A DNA stretch of 64,000 bases from an uncultured Christensenella sp. Lineage in GTDB: Bacteria > Bacillota > Clostridia > Christensenellales > Pumilibacteraceae. Position numbers and translations under genes: made by a program. Of the stretch, positions 62,440 through 64,000 are shown piece after piece; the first letter of the stretch is position 1, and every line of letters starts with the position of its first letter. Below the pieces are notes generated by a model. It made no database searches. It had not been told where the DNA came from and saw only the letters and a program-made list of their open reading frames with translations. Location: contig CAJTLV010000001.1 of assembly GCA_910577435.1 (NCBI GenBank), positions 303,538 through 367,537 of the forward strand. Reading direction: 5' to 3'.

Positions 62440-63602
62440 TATTCGACAACCTCCTGTGCGCCGACGACAGTGCCCGTCTTTATATTCTTGCCCCTGCCGA
62501 TAAGCGTCGGATCTTTATCCTGCTCGGTCGAGCCGCCTATCTTACAGCGGTCGCCGATTATCGCGCCCTCGTCGATAATGGAATAGCTCACGACCGAGTC
62601 CTTTCCGATGACGGTATCGCGCATTATGACGGAATCGACCACTTTTGCGCCGGGCATTATTATGACGCCCTCGCCGAGTACGGAGTTTTTCACTTCGCCG
62701 TACACCTCGCATCCGGCAGTGAGAACGGTATTCTCGACGCACGACCCGTCGCCCATAAACGACGGCGGATATGCCTGATTACGCGAATAGATCTTGAACC
62801 CGTCGGACAGGTCGAGCGCGCCCGACAGAATGTCCATATTCGCCTCCCACAGCGACCGCAATGTTCCCACATCCTTCCAATATCCCGAAAACGGATACGC
62901 AAACATACGCCTGCCGCTCTTAATCATCGCAGGAATAACGTCCTTGCCGAAATCGTAGGAAGTGTTGGGATTGCGCTCTTCGGCGGAAAGTTCTTCGAGC
63001 AGTACCTCTTCGCGGAAAATATAAATACCCATCGACGCGTGATTGCTCTTCGGCTTTTTGGGTTTTTCGGCAAACTCTTCGATACGGTTATCCGCATTAT
63101 AGGACAATATGCCGAAGCGCGGCGCTTCTTCCAAAGGCACGTCGAATACGGCTATCGTGCAGTCGGCGTTCTTTTCGGTGTGGAATTCGAGCATCTTCGA
63201 ATAATCCATTTTATAAATATGGTCGCCGGACAGGATGAGAACGTTTTCCGCTTCGTAAGCGTTAAGAAAAGCGGTATTCTGATAAATCGCATTCGCGGTA
63301 CCCTTATACCACTCGCCGCCGCTCTTTGCAAGGTACGGCGGAAGCACGTGAAGCCCGCCGTGCGAACGGTCGAGGTTCCACGGCTCGCCGTTGCCGAGAT
63401 AGTCGTTAAGCACCATCGGCTGATACTGCGTCAGTACGCCTACGGTGTCGATATTCGAATTAGTGCAGTTGGACAACGGGAAATCTATGATACGGTATTT
63501 CGACCCGAACGAAACCGCCGGTTTGGCAAGCCCCGTCGTAAGCGCGTAAAGCCGTGTTCCCTGTCCGCCCGCAAGCAGCATTGCAACACATTTTTTAAGC
63601 AT
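62439..63602 (-). CDS. glgC: Glucose-1-phosphate adenylyltransferase catalytic subunit
   Basis: Makes ADP-glucose from ATP and glucose-1-phosphate, the committed step of glycogen synthesis. 387 residues. Motifs: AMLLAGGQGTRLYALT at the N-terminus, KPAVSFGSKYRIIDFPLSNC, GTANAIYQN, ILSGDHIYKMDY, FAEKPKKPKSNHASMGIYIF and the beta-helix tail. First gene of glgC-glgD-glgA; GGAGG lies about 11 nt before the ATG. Confidence 0.96.
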   Translation of the reverse strand: MLKKCVAMLLAGGQGTRLYALTTGLAKPAVSFGSKYRIIDFPLSNCTNSNIDTVGVLTQYQPMVLNDYLGNGEPWNLDRSHGGLHVLPPYLAKSGGEWYKGTANAIYQNTAFLNAYEAENVLILSGDHIYKMDYSKMLEFHTEKNADCTIAVFDVPLEEAPRFGILSYNADNRIEEFAEKPKKPKSNHASMGIYIFREEVLLEELSAEERNPNTSYDFGKDVIPAMIKSGRRMFAYPFSGYWKDVGTLRSLWEANMDILSGALDLSDGFKIYSRNQAYPPSFMGDGSCVENTVLTAGCEVYGEVKNSVLGEGVIIMPGAKVVDSVIMRDTVIGKDSVVSYSIIDEGAIIGDRCKIGGSTEQDKDPTLIGRGKNIKTGTVVGAQEVVE

Positions 63603-63784
63603 TAATATTTATGCCTCCGATTATTTATGATGACATTATAACATAACGTATGAAAGATTTCAATACCGTTTGATAATTTCGACAATTATTTTTTAGAAAT
63701 GTTTACAGTGCGCCGTGTTCCGCCAGAAACCGCTTGCGGTCACGCCGCCGAATAAAATTTATTCGTTTATTATGTTCAAAACGG

Positions 63785-63813
63785 TTGATTTATGCAAATC
63801 CATATGATATAAT
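63785..63813 (+). promoter_or_regulatory. Promoter of tRNA-Glu
   Basis: TTGATT (63785-63790), 17-nt spacer, TATAAT (63808-63813). Confidence 0.85.
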
Positions 63814-63826
63814 TGACTACGGATTT

Positions 63827-63901
63827 GCCGCTATAGTCTAGAGGTTAGGACGTTGGCCTCTCACGCCGAAGACCCGGGTTCGATTCCCGGTGGCGGTGCC
63901 A
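63827..63901 (+). tRNA. tRNA-Glu (anticodon CTC)
   Basis: 75 nt with encoded CCA. Anticodon arm TTGGC-CTCTCAC-GCCGA, T arm CCGGG-TTCGATT-CCCGG, acceptor GCCGCTA/TGGCGGT, discriminator G. Confidence 0.95.
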
Positions 63902-63937
63902 AAATACCCCCACATCGTTAGATGTGGGGGTATTTTA
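63902..63937 (+). terminator. Terminator of tRNA-Glu
   Basis: Long stem ATACCCCCACATC/GATGTGGGGGTAT, 4-nt loop, followed by TTTT. Nothing further recognised to the window end. Confidence 0.9.
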
Positions 63938-64000
63938 TTACCGCCCCGAATCGAACCGCGCCGCGCCATCGAGAATGATTATACACAAACACGAAAAGAA

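Overview
The window looks like chromosome from an uncultured, anaerobic, Gram-positive-type Firmicute (Clostridia, probably a gut lineage). The grounds are the Firmicutes-type dcw cluster with a PASTA-bearing class B PBP, strong AAGGAGG-type ribosome binding sites, TTGACA-17-TATAAT promoters, a high-molecular-weight rubredoxin, the glgC-glgD-glgA set, HypA/HypB beside a ferredoxin-type flavoprotein, and BspA-like and MBG surface proteins. A species cannot be named from sequence alone. Core genes are moderately GC-rich; the insert at about 33.6-38.9 kb and its right flank are much more AT-rich.

Layout. 1-1769: end of serC and serA (phosphorylated serine pathway). 1819-13331 (minus strand): division and wall cluster mraZ-rsmH-ftsL-like-spoVD/ftsI-murE-mraY-murD-ftsW, then two membrane proteins; murF and murG are not in their usual places. 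13561-14760: threonine ammonia-lyase. 15034-17105: a phosphoesterase, a cysteine-rich protein with a faint spore-coat flavour and a decayed surface-protein fragment. 17153-22416: engB-lon, a diacylglycerol kinase-like gene and malic enzyme. 22489-27866: accessory genes (Nudix, Pr6Pr-like membrane protein, DUF1848, an unknown, PPOX, GNAT, a double-HTH regulator) with duplicated promoter modules. 27996-33343: hypB, a 953-residue Fe-S flavoprotein, hypA, and an RlmD-type RNA methyltransferase.

33516-38850: a tRNA-Ala gene followed by an AT-rich insertion. It holds a large serine recombinase, an HUH rolling-circle Rep-like gene, a 43-residue ORF, three direct repeats 60-64 bp apart, several large inverted repeats, and two small self-contained gene modules (an unknown protein and a cytidine/blasticidin deaminase-like protein). 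Both modules end in a repeat that resembles the tRNA 3' end plus its terminator. I consider this the most unusual part of the window.

38914-59261: surface-protein region. A promoter, a highly structured leader of about 200 nt and an intrinsic terminator precede a BspA-like leucine-rich-repeat lipoprotein. After small genes (a membrane protein, TfoX N-domain, high-molecular-weight rubredoxin) comes a two-gene minus-strand operon: a 4392-residue MBG-repeat protein and a coupled membrane-anchored acidic protein with a duplicated domain. 59374-63602: a coiled-coil ORF and the glycogen genes glgC-glgD-glgA. The window ends with tRNA-Glu(CTC).

A theme across the window is leaderless or near-leaderless initiation. 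Five genes (ilvA, the phosphoesterase, rlmD, the 37566 gene, the 42582 membrane gene) have a near-consensus promoter whose -10 box ends only 6 or 9 nt before the ATG.
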